This document shows, piece after piece, positions 54,287-62,628 of a DNA stretch of 64,000 nucleotides. This stretch comes from an uncultured Muribaculaceae bacterium (lineage in GTDB: Bacteria > Bacteroidota > Bacteroidia > Bacteroidales > Muribaculaceae), in assembly GCA_910584905.1 (NCBI GenBank), contig CAJUCQ010000066.1, forward strand, positions 20,403 to 84,402, written 5' to 3'. The stretch's first letter is position 1. Every line of letters begins with the position of its first letter. A program made the translations under genes and the position numbers. The notes below the pieces were generated by a model. The model was given only the letters and a program-made list of their open reading frames with translations, had not been told where the DNA came from and searched no databases.

Positions 54287-55159
54287 CTAAAATGGCAAAT
54301 CCGTACAATACCCTTGCGATGCCTCATTTGTAAAAGTACAACTCGGACGGATACTCAAATCAGACAGCTTGCCAATATAAGCCTGCCGAATATCATTCTG
54401 ATTGATTTCATCCCTTCTCGCTTTGCTTAGAGATGCATAATTCATCTCGCGTTCAATCCCGAGAAACTTCCGGCCACACAAACTTGCCGCAATTCCGGTC
54501 GTCGATGACCCGGCAAAAGGATCAAGTATCCAATCATTGACATCCGTACTCGCCAAAATCAGACGCGTCAGCAGTGCCAACGGTTTTTGTGTGGGATGCT
54601 TGCCGCACGACTTCTCCCAACGCCCTATTGACGGAATCCTCCACACGTCAGTCATTTGTTTGCCGTCATTGATAGCCTTCATCAACTCATAATTATACTT
54701 ATGAGGCACCTTTGGATGTTTACGCGCCCAAATAACGAATTCGGTCGAATAGGTAAAAAAACGGCATGAAATGTTTGGAGGCGGATTAGTCTTTGCCCAC
54801 GTAATCACATTCAGAATCCTATAGCCGAGTTCGGTCAGAATATTCGCTATCGAGAAAATATTATGATGAGTTCCTGAAATCCATATCGTTCCATTGTCTT
54901 TAAGCTTCTCTCTGCATAAAGACAGCCATTTACGATTAAATTCCATTATCGACTCCCGAGAACCGCCCTTGTCCCAGTCTCCTTTATCCACGCATACAAC
55001 TTTACCGGCCTGATAGCTTATGCCCCCGTTGGAAAGAAAATAGGGCGGGTCGGCAAAAATCATGTCAAATTTAAAATCAAACTGCGGGAGCACGTCAAAG
55101 CTGTCACCGTTGACAATGGTGAAGTCCCTGTTGTTTGATTTGTAGAATGGAACAATCAT
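54287..55159 (-). CDS. DpnA-like DNA adenine methyltransferase (second GATC methylase)
   Basis: This 290-residue beta-class N6-adenine methyltransferase has motif IV FADPPYFLSNGG near the N-terminus and the SAM-binding DPFAGSSTTGIAA near the C-terminus, the circular order of M.DpnIIB/DpnA. In the DpnII system this enzyme can also methylate single-stranded GATC DNA. It overlaps the endonuclease gene by 4 bp and is the last gene of the cassette. The terminal codons lie in a 10-nt sequence that recurs inverted at the other cassette end. Confidence 0.87.
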   Translation of the reverse strand: MIVPFYKSNNRDFTIVNGDSFDVLPQFDFKFDMIFADPPYFLSNGGISYQAGKVVCVDKGDWDKGGSRESIMEFNRKWLSLCREKLKDNGTIWISGTHHNIFSIANILTELGYRILNVITWAKTNPPPNISCRFFTYSTEFVIWARKHPKVPHKYNYELMKAINDGKQMTDVWRIPSIGRWEKSCGKHPTQKPLALLTRLILASTDVNDWILDPFAGSSTTGIAASLCGRKFLGIEREMNYASLSKARRDEINQNDIRQAYIGKLSDLSIRPSCTFTNEASQGYCTDLPF

Positions 55160-55977
55160 TTTAATCTTTCTATAAAGCGGCCTATATCAGTAAGATTATA
55201 CACGCTTGGAATATGGGCAAATGCTTCTTCGAGTTTATTGCGGGCTGACTTCCAGCCGACCCCGTCGGTTATCCACACAAACTCAAACCCCGGCACGGAA
55301 TTGATTTTCGGTGCAAGTTCAGAATATGAGCGCGCCACCTCATTGAGCTTGGAGCCGCCCCCGGTATAGAAGTTGGCTTCGATGAGATAAATCTTTTGAG
55401 CTGTACGAACAACGAAATCAAATCGCTTTTTATCAGCAACCAACACCTTGACAATCTCGGGAAATTCGGTGTAATAGACCTCTCGCTCGAATTCAATCCC
55501 GTTCAACGTAAGGATATTTGCAACAAGCCCCTCCATTATATGCCCTCCACGATTCTTACGAGCATTGGTGTCAAGACCAACTTCCACGCCAAAGACATAA
55601 TCAACAAGATTACTGATTTGCTTATTCTGAAAAACATTGGTCAGTCCGGTCTCATTAAGAAATTCGGTGACAAGTTCCGGCGACTTGAAGTAGTCGCTGA
55701 CCGGATGGATATTGCCATACGCATCAATAGCATTCTTTCTATCATTGCTTCTGACGGCGATGAGAACGTCTAACACCGAAAACACTTTAGGGTTCTCGGC
55801 CCATAGACGTTTGACTGCCTCAGCCATATCCTCTTGCCCAAGCAGATAATTGAGTTGGTTAAGCTTTATTGATATGGCTTCCACATTGGATGCAATCTTG
55901 GGAAAATCCACGTAGTCTCTTAGCGAGAAATGGGTTTCCTTCAGAGGTTTCATGAAATTGTTGATTCGGTCCGTCAT
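55156..55977 (-). CDS. DpnII-type restriction endonuclease (GATC)
   Basis: This 273-residue type II endonuclease is close to R.DpnII (288) in length. Visible blocks are RGGHIMEGLVANIL, the nuclease core KKRFDFVV followed by IYLIEANFYTGGGSKLNEVA, and ITDGVGWKSARNKLEEAF. It should cut unmethylated GATC. It lies between the two methylases: 3 nt after dpnM-like and overlapping dpnA-like by 4 bp. In Streptococcus the endonuclease gene is last, so the gene order differs. Confidence 0.9.
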   Translation of the reverse strand: MTDRINNFMKPLKETHFSLRDYVDFPKIASNVEAISIKLNQLNYLLGQEDMAEAVKRLWAENPKVFSVLDVLIAVRSNDRKNAIDAYGNIHPVSDYFKSPELVTEFLNETGLTNVFQNKQISNLVDYVFGVEVGLDTNARKNRGGHIMEGLVANILTLNGIEFEREVYYTEFPEIVKVLVADKKRFDFVVRTAQKIYLIEANFYTGGGSKLNEVARSYSELAPKINSVPGFEFVWITDGVGWKSARNKLEEAFAHIPSVYNLTDIGRFIERLK

Positions 55978-55980
55978 AAT

Positions 55981-56928
55981 TCAGATGCTGAAGATATTTG
56001 CGTAATTGCCTTGATAGTTTTCGTAGTTCCTGATTAATAGCTCGGTTAGAACCCCTCGTTTAGCTGCATTTGCATTGATACACCTCTTTGCATAGACTCG
56101 TTCTATGTAGAAGTCGGCATACAGCCTGTCAAAGAATTTATCTTCTGCATTTCGTCCTTTACAATCCGAATTGCTGAGCATTGCATGACACCCGCGGGAC
56201 GTAAGCCCCGAATAGAAAGCCTTAAGCCTAATCTGCTCATTATCATCAAACGTTTCCTTTACATATGAATTAAAATTTGATGTGGCATCAAGAGGCCGAT
56301 AAGGCGGGTCAATATAAAAGAATGTATATCCCTGAATATGCTCGGATGTATGCGAAAAGTCCCCGTTCAGAATCTCCACATTTTGTAAAAGCTCACTATC
56401 GGAAAGAATCAAATCTTCATCGCATATTGTCGGATTGATGTATCGTCCGAATGGAACATTAAATCCACCCTTGGAATTTTCCCGATACAGACCGTTGAAA
56501 CATGTCCGATTTAGAAAAATCAGATATGATGCCTCTTCAACATCCGTCAGACACTGCTGATTGAAGCGGGTTCTTATATCGAGGTAGAGCTCCTTTTGCT
56601 TCTCATAATCCTCTAACCCCCTGAATTCGGACTGAAGTTCATTTAAAGCATCAATGAGCAAATAAGGCTCATCTCGTATTACACTGTAAGCCTTTATGAG
56701 ATGCGGATTTATGTCGTTGATTATCGCACGCTTGATATTGGAATATTTTTGCAACATATAAAACAGCATCGCACCCCCGCCTACAAACGGTTCAATGTAG
56801 GTAACTTCATCCTCGCCTCGAAATCTTTCAGGCAAGAACGAATCAAGCGTGGAAAGCAATTGAGTCTTACCTCCCGCCCATTTTAGAAAAGGCTTGGCCT
56901 TTGTTTTATTCGTAATATGTGCTGTCAT
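55981..56928 (-). CDS. DpnM-like Dam-family adenine methylase (GATC)
   Basis: This 315-residue alpha-class adenine methyltransferase of the D12 (Dam) family has motif I KPFLKWAGGKTQLL, the block YIEPFVGGGAMLFYMLQ, and catalytic motif IV FFYIDPPYRPL. FLNRTCFNGLYREN is the D12 target-recognition region. It should methylate adenine in double-stranded GATC and protect the host from the adjacent endonuclease. It is the first gene of the cassette, directly after a short leader ORF that overlaps its ATG. Confidence 0.92.
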   Translation of the reverse strand: MTAHITNKTKAKPFLKWAGGKTQLLSTLDSFLPERFRGEDEVTYIEPFVGGGAMLFYMLQKYSNIKRAIINDINPHLIKAYSVIRDEPYLLIDALNELQSEFRGLEDYEKQKELYLDIRTRFNQQCLTDVEEASYLIFLNRTCFNGLYRENSKGGFNVPFGRYINPTICDEDLILSDSELLQNVEILNGDFSHTSEHIQGYTFFYIDPPYRPLDATSNFNSYVKETFDDNEQIRLKAFYSGLTSRGCHAMLSNSDCKGRNAEDKFFDRLYADFYIERVYAKRCINANAAKRGVLTELLIRNYENYQGNYANIFSI

Positions 56929-56981
56929 TCAGTTGCAAGTTGATAAACGAAAGTCTCCGTTGCCATTTTTAAATGCCACAT
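56925..56981 (-). CDS. Possible leader peptide overlapping the dpnM-like start
   Basis: Downstream of the cassette promoter, an ORF of 18 codons (MWHLKMATETFVYQLATE), or 13 codons from the ATG at 56966, ends in a TGA that overlaps the methylase ATG (ATGA). It is short enough to be chance, but its position just inside the predicted transcript and its 4-bp overlap would make methylase translation depend on leader translation. No family is recognised. Confidence 0.4.
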   Translation of the reverse strand: MWHLKMATETFVYQLATE

Positions 56982-57020
56982 AAATCTTAATCTACAAAGA
57001 TACAAATTCTTTCGGAGACT
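56952..57020. repeat. 8-nt inverted repeat around the cassette promoter
   Basis: AGTCTCCG (56952-56959) in the leader ORF and CGGAGACT (57013-57020) in the promoter spacer are reverse complements. Such paired boxes could be operator sites; no regulator gene is present in the cassette. Confidence 0.4.
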
Positions 57021-57025
57021 GCAAT
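56995..57025 (-). promoter_or_regulatory. Promoter of the DpnII-type cassette
   Basis: On the minus strand ATTG (57025-57022) and TATCTTTG (57002-56995) are 19 nt apart. Transcription should begin near 56988, just before the leader ORF. Confidence 0.65.
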
Positions 57026-57055
57026 TGTATATTAACTCCCGCCGGCGAAAAAACA

Positions 57056-57091
57056 CCCCCCGCGGAGCCAAAAAAACACATCCCCGCGCCC
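57056..57091. repeat. 36-nt direct repeat, right copy
   Basis: One mismatch to the copy at 54237-54272. It ends 2 nt before the stop codon of the TPR gene. Read on the minus strand it can form a CGCGG/CCGCG stem and contains a run of seven T, so it may also act as that gene's terminator. Confidence 0.85.
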
Positions 57092-57093
57092 CG

Positions 57094-58518
57094 CTATTCA
57101 GCTTCCCGGCCGAAAGGCACGTCAGCCTCAAGCTCCGAAAGAAGCCCGCGGAGCATCAGGCGGTCATAGACATCAACCGACGGAAGAATATTGCGAGTCA
57201 TCTCCGACGCAAGCGTCGCAAACACAGCCGCCTCCTCGCTCCGGCCCAAAGCCACGAGCGACGTATGATATATCAGCGCCGCTCGAGCCCCCCGAGCAGG
57301 CATCACAAAAAGAGCCAGCACAGTAGCCGCATCGCTGTAAATATCCAGACACGCACTGTAATCCCCGACGAGGAACGACGCCTCAGCATACAACACCTTA
57401 AGGTCATTCACCGCCCCGGCATAGCGCGCATAAGCCACGATAAGACGACGCACATCATCATACCGTCGAGCCTCAAACATACCGTAGAGACAACGCACCA
57501 CCTCCTCGCTCGTATAACCCGTCCCGTTGGTCGCATCCATAAAAGCCGAAAACAACTCATCGAAACAGTCAAGCCCGAGGTCGATGGCCAAAAGAGCCGT
57601 CTCCTTTATCCGAGGCGCGATGCCCGCATAATCCCGAAGCACCCCCGACGCCTCAGCCTTCTTGCCCTCAGCCACATAAAGCGTTGCAAGCGCCTCCACG
57701 GCGCGATAATAGTCAGGCGTCCGCCGCAGACTCCTCTCAAGCAGCTCCACTGCCTGAGGCCGCAAATCAGTAAGATGCTCGCCGACAGGCGTAGCCATCA
57801 GCACGGCCGTCTCAGGGTCATGAATCTCAAGACTGCACGCAAACTCAAATGCTTCGCGCGCCTCATCGAAACGCCCCAGCCGGGCAAGCACCGAAAACGA
57901 AAAAGCCCAATAAGTCGCTTCAAAAGGCTCCAGACGCGTCAGCTCCTCAAAAAACGGAGCCGCATGCTCAAGGTCATCAGAGTCCATAAACGTCCACCCC
58001 ATCTCATAAAGAAGCACCGGCAGATACCCGGCCCGCGCGCGCAGACGCTCAGCTCGCGACAAAAGCCAGTCAGTGCGCCCGAGCCCGCGCGCAAGCTTCA
58101 CAAGGCGTATCATCTCCTCGTCCTCAAAAGCCTCCTTCATATCCAGCAACTCATCAAGAGCCGCCTCCGCGCCGGCCGCATCAGGAAAATCATCAAGGAT
58201 TTTCTCCATCTTCCAGATTATGCTTTCGCCACCCTCGGCGTTGTCGCGCACATAATCCGTGAACGCATCCGACGAAGGCATACACTCGGCATACAAAATC
58301 GAACGCCGCACACGCAGTTCATCGCTCTCCGGATAAAGACGCTCACCGCAGAAAAGCACCTCGGCGCGAACGTAATCATCGCTCACGTCGCCCGCATAAT
58401 CGAATATCTCAACGAGCTCATCCTCGTCGAAAAAACGCTCGCTCACCGGCTTCACGAGAGCTTCCCTGAAGCGGTCGTAAAGCTGTGAGCGAACACCTTC
58501 ATTTTCGTTTTCCTGCAT
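57094..58518 (-). CDS. TPR-like helical repeat protein
   Basis: This 474-residue soluble protein is made of helix pairs with TPR-like spacing, for example VLLYEMGWTFMDSDDLEHAAPFF, FSVLARLGRFDEAREAFEF and AVEALATLYVAEGKKAEA. It has no signal peptide and is strongly acidic. The start at 58518 overlaps the glnS stop by 1 bp (TGATG), so it is coupled to glnS. The function is unknown; a scaffold or chaperone-like role is typical of such repeats. Confidence 0.78.
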   Translation of the reverse strand: MQENENEGVRSQLYDRFREALVKPVSERFFDEDELVEIFDYAGDVSDDYVRAEVLFCGERLYPESDELRVRRSILYAECMPSSDAFTDYVRDNAEGGESIIWKMEKILDDFPDAAGAEAALDELLDMKEAFEDEEMIRLVKLARGLGRTDWLLSRAERLRARAGYLPVLLYEMGWTFMDSDDLEHAAPFFEELTRLEPFEATYWAFSFSVLARLGRFDEAREAFEFACSLEIHDPETAVLMATPVGEHLTDLRPQAVELLERSLRRTPDYYRAVEALATLYVAEGKKAEASGVLRDYAGIAPRIKETALLAIDLGLDCFDELFSAFMDATNGTGYTSEEVVRCLYGMFEARRYDDVRRLIVAYARYAGAVNDLKVLYAEASFLVGDYSACLDIYSDAATVLALFVMPARGARAALIYHTSLVALGRSEEAAVFATLASEMTRNILPSVDVYDRLMLRGLLSELEADVPFGREAE

Positions 58519-60227
58519 CAGGCCTTCTTCTGAACTTTCTCCCACGTGTCCTTAAGTGCAATCGTGCGGTTGAACACGGGGTTCTCGGACGTATAGTCAT
58601 AATCAGGCGTAAAATACCCTATGCGCTGAAACTGGAACTTATCGCCCGGTTTGGCATTGGCGGCGATATAAGGCTCAAGCTTCACGCCCTTGACTACTTT
58701 AAGCGACTCCGGATTGAGCATCTCGCGGAAATCTCGCTCAGTCTCGGCGGCAGGATTCTCCACATTGAAAAGACGGTCGTAAAGACGCACCTCCGCATCA
58801 ACGGCGTGCGACGCCGATACCCAGTGGAGCGTACCCTTCACCTTGCGCCCCGCTCCGGGAAGACCGCTGCGCGTCTCCGGGTCATACGTGCAGTGGATAG
58901 CCGTGATATTTCCCTCGGCGTCACGCTCGATATTATCCGTAGCCTTGATGATATACGCACCCTTGAGGCGCACCTCCTGACCCGGAGCCAGACGGAAAAA
59001 CTTCTTCGGCGGATTCTCCATGAAATCCTCGCGCTCGATAAACAGCTCCCGCGAGAAAGGCATCGTGTGCGTTCCGCAACCCTCGGTCTCGGGGTTATTC
59101 TCCATCTCTACAGTCTCAGTCTCGCCCTCGGGATAATTGTCGATAATAAGACGCACCGGATTCACCACCGCCATAACGCGTGTGGCAATGCGGTTGAGAT
59201 CATCGCGGACGGCATGTTCCAGAAGACTCACGCTGTTGAGCGCCTCATACTTCGTGTAGCCGATTGTATCGATAAAATTGCGAATCGACGCCGGCGTATA
59301 ACCGCGGCGGCGCATTCCGCTGATAGTAGGCATGCGGGGGTCATCCCACCCGGCAACAAGACCCTCCTTCACAAGCTGAAGAAGCTTACGCTTGCTCATC
59401 ACCGTGTACGTAAGATTCAGACGGTTGAACTCAATCTGACGCGGGCGGTAGCTCTCATCGGCCAGCTCATCCACAAAATAATCATAAAGCGGACGGTGAG
59501 GCACAAACTCAAGCGTACATATCGAGTGAGTCACACCCTCGAAATAATCGCTCTGACCGTGAGCGAAATCATACATCGGATAGACCTTCCACGTCGTCCC
59601 CGTGCGGTGATGCGGAGTCTTGATGATACGATACATTATCGGATCGCGGAAATGCATGTTCGGCGACGACATATCAATCTTCGCACGCAGCACGCGCGAA
59701 CCCTCGTCAAACTCACCCGCATTCATCCGCATGAATAGGTCCAGATTCTCCTCCGGCGTGCGGTTGCGGTACGGACTGTCAGTGCCCGCCACCGTCGGCG
59801 AACCCTTCTGAGCCGCGATTTCCTCAGAACTTTGGTCATCGACATAAGCCTTACCCTCCTTGATCAGACGCACGGCCAGATCGAAAAGCTGAGGGAAATA
59901 ATCCGACGCATAATACTCGCGGTCAGCCCAGTCGAAGCCGAGCCAATGGATATCCTCGCGGATAGAATCCACATACTCGACATCCTCCTTCACCGGGTTC
60001 GTGTCATCGAAACGCAGATTGCAAGTGCCGCCGAACTTCTCGGCCACACCGAAATCCATGCAGATAGCCTTGGCATGACCGATATGGAGATAGCCGTTAG
60101 GCTCAGGCGGGAAACGAGTGCTCAGACGTCCGCCATTCTTGCCTGCCGCGAGGTCGCCGGCAACGATTTCTTCTACAAAATTCAGGCCCTTCTTTTCCTC
60201 GGGAGCCATTTCGTCCTTGATATCCAT
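58518..60227 (-). CDS. glnS: Glutaminyl-tRNA synthetase
   Basis: This 569-residue class I synthetase has the HIGH motif in PPEPNGYLHIGHAKAI and the KMSKS variant VMSKRKLL. RFDDTNPVKED, EYYASDYFPQLF and the C-terminal anticodon-binding beta domains are typical of GlnS. The start at 60227 was preferred to the ORF extension at 60272, which reaches into the promoter. It is transcribed with the TPR gene. Confidence 0.95.
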   Translation of the reverse strand: MDIKDEMAPEEKKGLNFVEEIVAGDLAAGKNGGRLSTRFPPEPNGYLHIGHAKAICMDFGVAEKFGGTCNLRFDDTNPVKEDVEYVDSIREDIHWLGFDWADREYYASDYFPQLFDLAVRLIKEGKAYVDDQSSEEIAAQKGSPTVAGTDSPYRNRTPEENLDLFMRMNAGEFDEGSRVLRAKIDMSSPNMHFRDPIMYRIIKTPHHRTGTTWKVYPMYDFAHGQSDYFEGVTHSICTLEFVPHRPLYDYFVDELADESYRPRQIEFNRLNLTYTVMSKRKLLQLVKEGLVAGWDDPRMPTISGMRRRGYTPASIRNFIDTIGYTKYEALNSVSLLEHAVRDDLNRIATRVMAVVNPVRLIIDNYPEGETETVEMENNPETEGCGTHTMPFSRELFIEREDFMENPPKKFFRLAPGQEVRLKGAYIIKATDNIERDAEGNITAIHCTYDPETRSGLPGAGRKVKGTLHWVSASHAVDAEVRLYDRLFNVENPAAETERDFREMLNPESLKVVKGVKLEPYIAANAKPGDKFQFQRIGYFTPDYDYTSENPVFNRTIALKDTWEKVQKKA

Positions 60228-60269
60228 TGTTTTTATCGGGAGTGAGTGGAGTATTATCGGTTTAATGCG

Positions 60270-60301
60270 CAAAAATACAAAATTTCCGCGACAAAGCCAA
60301 A
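60270..60301 (-). promoter_or_regulatory. Promoter of glnS
   Basis: On the minus strand TTTG (60301-60298) and TATTTTTG (60277-60270) are 20 nt apart; the start codon is at 60227. Confidence 0.65.
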
Positions 60302-60330
60302 ACCCCGCAAAATTCTATACCACGAGGGCT

Positions 60331-62616
60331 TTAAAGAAACTTGTCAATAGTGGTGAAATACGAAGTAAAGCGATGTTTGCCTTTGCGCTCAAGCTCGTAG
60401 GCCATAGGGTCTATGTTGGGAACCGGCGTAAAGTCCTTTATTTCGAACACGAGAAAATAGTCGCCTGCGGGAGAGAAGCCGAGGGCTTCCAGTGCAGACT
60501 TCGGGAAAAACTTCGGCCCTTCGCCGCAAAGCCTGACAAGCACTCGCTTCTTATCATGGTGTAGCAAAAGATATTTGGTTTTTTCGAAACCCGACACGAG
60601 GTTGATTGAGCCTTTGCCGAGTGCCGCTGGAACGTAGTAAAGACGTTGTTCCTTGATAATCGGCAATTGTTTTGTCTTGTAGTAACCGACAAGGACAAGG
60701 TCTTGTGGAGTCGGCTGTTCGGTTGAAACATATTGCAAGCCCTTTTGCGGGATTGCATCGCGGAGGTGGTCGTTTACTGACGGAGCGGTGAGAATCTTCG
60801 TAAGAAATTCAAAAAGCAACGTGCCTTCGTTCGAGGGATCGGAGGCATCGGGCAAAAGGGGGAACGCCCCGATGTTGACCGTTTCGATACTTTTGTAGAA
60901 GAATCGCTTGCGCACACTTTCGTTATCACCGCGACCGGGAAACAGTATATAGCCGCCGATAATCTCCTTGGCCGCGTGGGTCTGATTGTCAGAGCCATAA
61001 TAGATAGCATCGCGGTAGCGGTGCATCTGATTGATAGCATCAGACGGAGGTGTGTCGGCCCCGTTGGCAACGGCGAGTTCTTCGCGGTCTTCATTGTTGT
61101 TGAGCTTGTTGTCGTCAAGCAGACGATACTTCGCATCGAAAAGATACGTCAGTTCGAATCCATCGGGCTTGACTATGGTAAGCACGATGTCGGGGCGGTT
61201 CTCGGTGGTTGCCGTATGAGCTTCACCGGATTTGCGGTTGTATTTGTGCTGATAAAGCAACCTGACCATTGAACCGTCGGCACAATGATAAAAGACCTTA
61301 TGCTCTTGCGTGTTATCCTCAAAGGGCCTCACCATCGGCATCGGGTCTTCGCGGATTTCTTCGGGATTGCCGAAGTGCAGACCAAGAATATCGGCAGTCA
61401 TCTGACGCATTTTTAGGAAGCACCAAAGTTCGTACAATTCCCAAATAGGGCGAACACCGATAGCATTTGCGCCCTCGAAAAGTTCAATGCCTTTTTGGAG
61501 AAGCAACCAGTATTTATATACCTGCGCATAGCCGTTTCTTTTCTGCAGTACCATGCTTTCCGACCGAAGCGGTTCATCGCGCAGATTGCGGAGTAGCGGT
61601 GAGTTGGCGAGGCGCCGAAGCGAACCGACATAACCGTCGAGTTCTGCAATTTCGCTGTCGGCTATCTTGTCAGCTTCTTTTGCCTGCGCGTTTTGGGCTT
61701 TGATTGTGGCAACAATCGAAGCCAAGCGTTTACTGATGCGGTCAAGCGTAAACTTGACAAAACGGTTTTCGCGCGTGTTGTGGGTGTGAATGATTTCCTC
61801 ATGCCTGAAATATTCGCGCTCAAGCCTGCCCTCGGCTTCGACTTGGGCGAAGCGCTCAGCCATCTGCGGCGTCCACCGTTTGATCCGGTCGGCGCGGTCA
61901 TGGCGCACCTCGCGGGTCTGCCGGAGGTGCGGCTTGTTGACGATGAAGCGCACCCATTTCTCGTAATCTTTCGCTATGTTGCGGAAGATTGAGAGCCACA
62001 CCACATCATTGTCCGACTTGCCGCCGCGTTGAAGATTTTGCAACGTAAGTGTAAGATACTGAAACACTATCTCGTTGTAGTGGGCATTGATTTCAGCGAG
62101 GATATGGTTGTAATCGTCTTTCGTGTCAAGTTTCGGAGAAACAACGCGGAATGAAAAAGTATCCGTGCGCTCCGGCTTTCCGCAGGGCTTATACTTAAAC
62201 GTAAGCTCAAATATCCCCGGCTCGTTGACAAACGATAGCGGAGCGGACATCAGCCATCGGTGCTTTCCGATAGGTATCACCGAGAATAGTTCGGTTACTT
62301 CCTTGAGTTTATGAAGCACACAAGGGCGTGTTTCAACATCGCTAAGATAAATGCTGATGTTGTAGAGAGCAGTTTCGTAGAAAACGGGTGGTAGATTCTT
62401 CCACTCGAGGCAGTCCGCATCGCCTGTCAGCGACAGCGCGTAGCCATTTCGGGGCAACGCGAGAGCAAGCGAGCCGCGAAGCGTGCTGCGATAGTCGCAG
62501 TATACCTCTGCCTTATCTCCTGCACGCCCGCGGAAACGCGGCCAACACTTCGCCATTTCGGCGGCTGTATTGGCGCTAATCTCTACATTTGCGCTTTTGA
62601 AGGAGAGCACTTCCAT
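60331..62616 (-). CDS. DUF2357 / PD-(D/E)XK nuclease, McrC-like restriction subunit
   Basis: This 761-residue protein has a DUF2357-type N-terminal half (beta-rich, then long helices with ENRFVKFTLDRISKRL). A PD-(D/E)XK nuclease fold follows, with Asp476 (RPDIVLTI) and Asp494-Ala-Lys496 (YLFDAKYRLLDD). A basic, beta-rich C-terminal region (from about residue 640) may contact DNA. In McrBC-type systems such nucleases work with an AAA+ partner, encoded 12 nt upstream here. It probably restricts modified or foreign DNA; the target is not predictable. Confidence 0.8.
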   Translation of the reverse strand: MEVLSFKSANVEISANTAAEMAKCWPRFRGRAGDKAEVYCDYRSTLRGSLALALPRNGYALSLTGDADCLEWKNLPPVFYETALYNISIYLSDVETRPCVLHKLKEVTELFSVIPIGKHRWLMSAPLSFVNEPGIFELTFKYKPCGKPERTDTFSFRVVSPKLDTKDDYNHILAEINAHYNEIVFQYLTLTLQNLQRGGKSDNDVVWLSIFRNIAKDYEKWVRFIVNKPHLRQTREVRHDRADRIKRWTPQMAERFAQVEAEGRLEREYFRHEEIIHTHNTRENRFVKFTLDRISKRLASIVATIKAQNAQAKEADKIADSEIAELDGYVGSLRRLANSPLLRNLRDEPLRSESMVLQKRNGYAQVYKYWLLLQKGIELFEGANAIGVRPIWELYELWCFLKMRQMTADILGLHFGNPEEIREDPMPMVRPFEDNTQEHKVFYHCADGSMVRLLYQHKYNRKSGEAHTATTENRPDIVLTIVKPDGFELTYLFDAKYRLLDDNKLNNNEDREELAVANGADTPPSDAINQMHRYRDAIYYGSDNQTHAAKEIIGGYILFPGRGDNESVRKRFFYKSIETVNIGAFPLLPDASDPSNEGTLLFEFLTKILTAPSVNDHLRDAIPQKGLQYVSTEQPTPQDLVLVGYYKTKQLPIIKEQRLYYVPAALGKGSINLVSGFEKTKYLLLHHDKKRVLVRLCGEGPKFFPKSALEALGFSPAGDYFLVFEIKDFTPVPNIDPMAYELERKGKHRFTSYFTTIDKFL

Positions 62617-62628
62617 TGCATCGGAGCG

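Noticed and set aside
54157..54327. N-terminal extension of the DUF5106 protein through the repeat
   Set aside because: It would be translated across the promoter and the 36-nt repeat and would bury the signal peptide.
52081..54333. A 750-codon plus-strand frame over mnmA and the DUF5106 gene
   Set aside because: Antisense shadow; it crosses both genes and a mapped promoter and is rich in Arg, His and Pro as expected of an out-of-frame reading.
54237..57091. Transposon or integron interpretation of the restriction cassette
   Set aside because: No transposase, integrase or attC-like site is present; only short repeats are seen, so just a repeat-bounded cassette is claimed.
57025..59738. Two long plus-strand frames (487 and 417 codons) opposite the TPR gene and glnS
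   Set aside because: Both are antisense to well-supported genes and lack any domain pattern.
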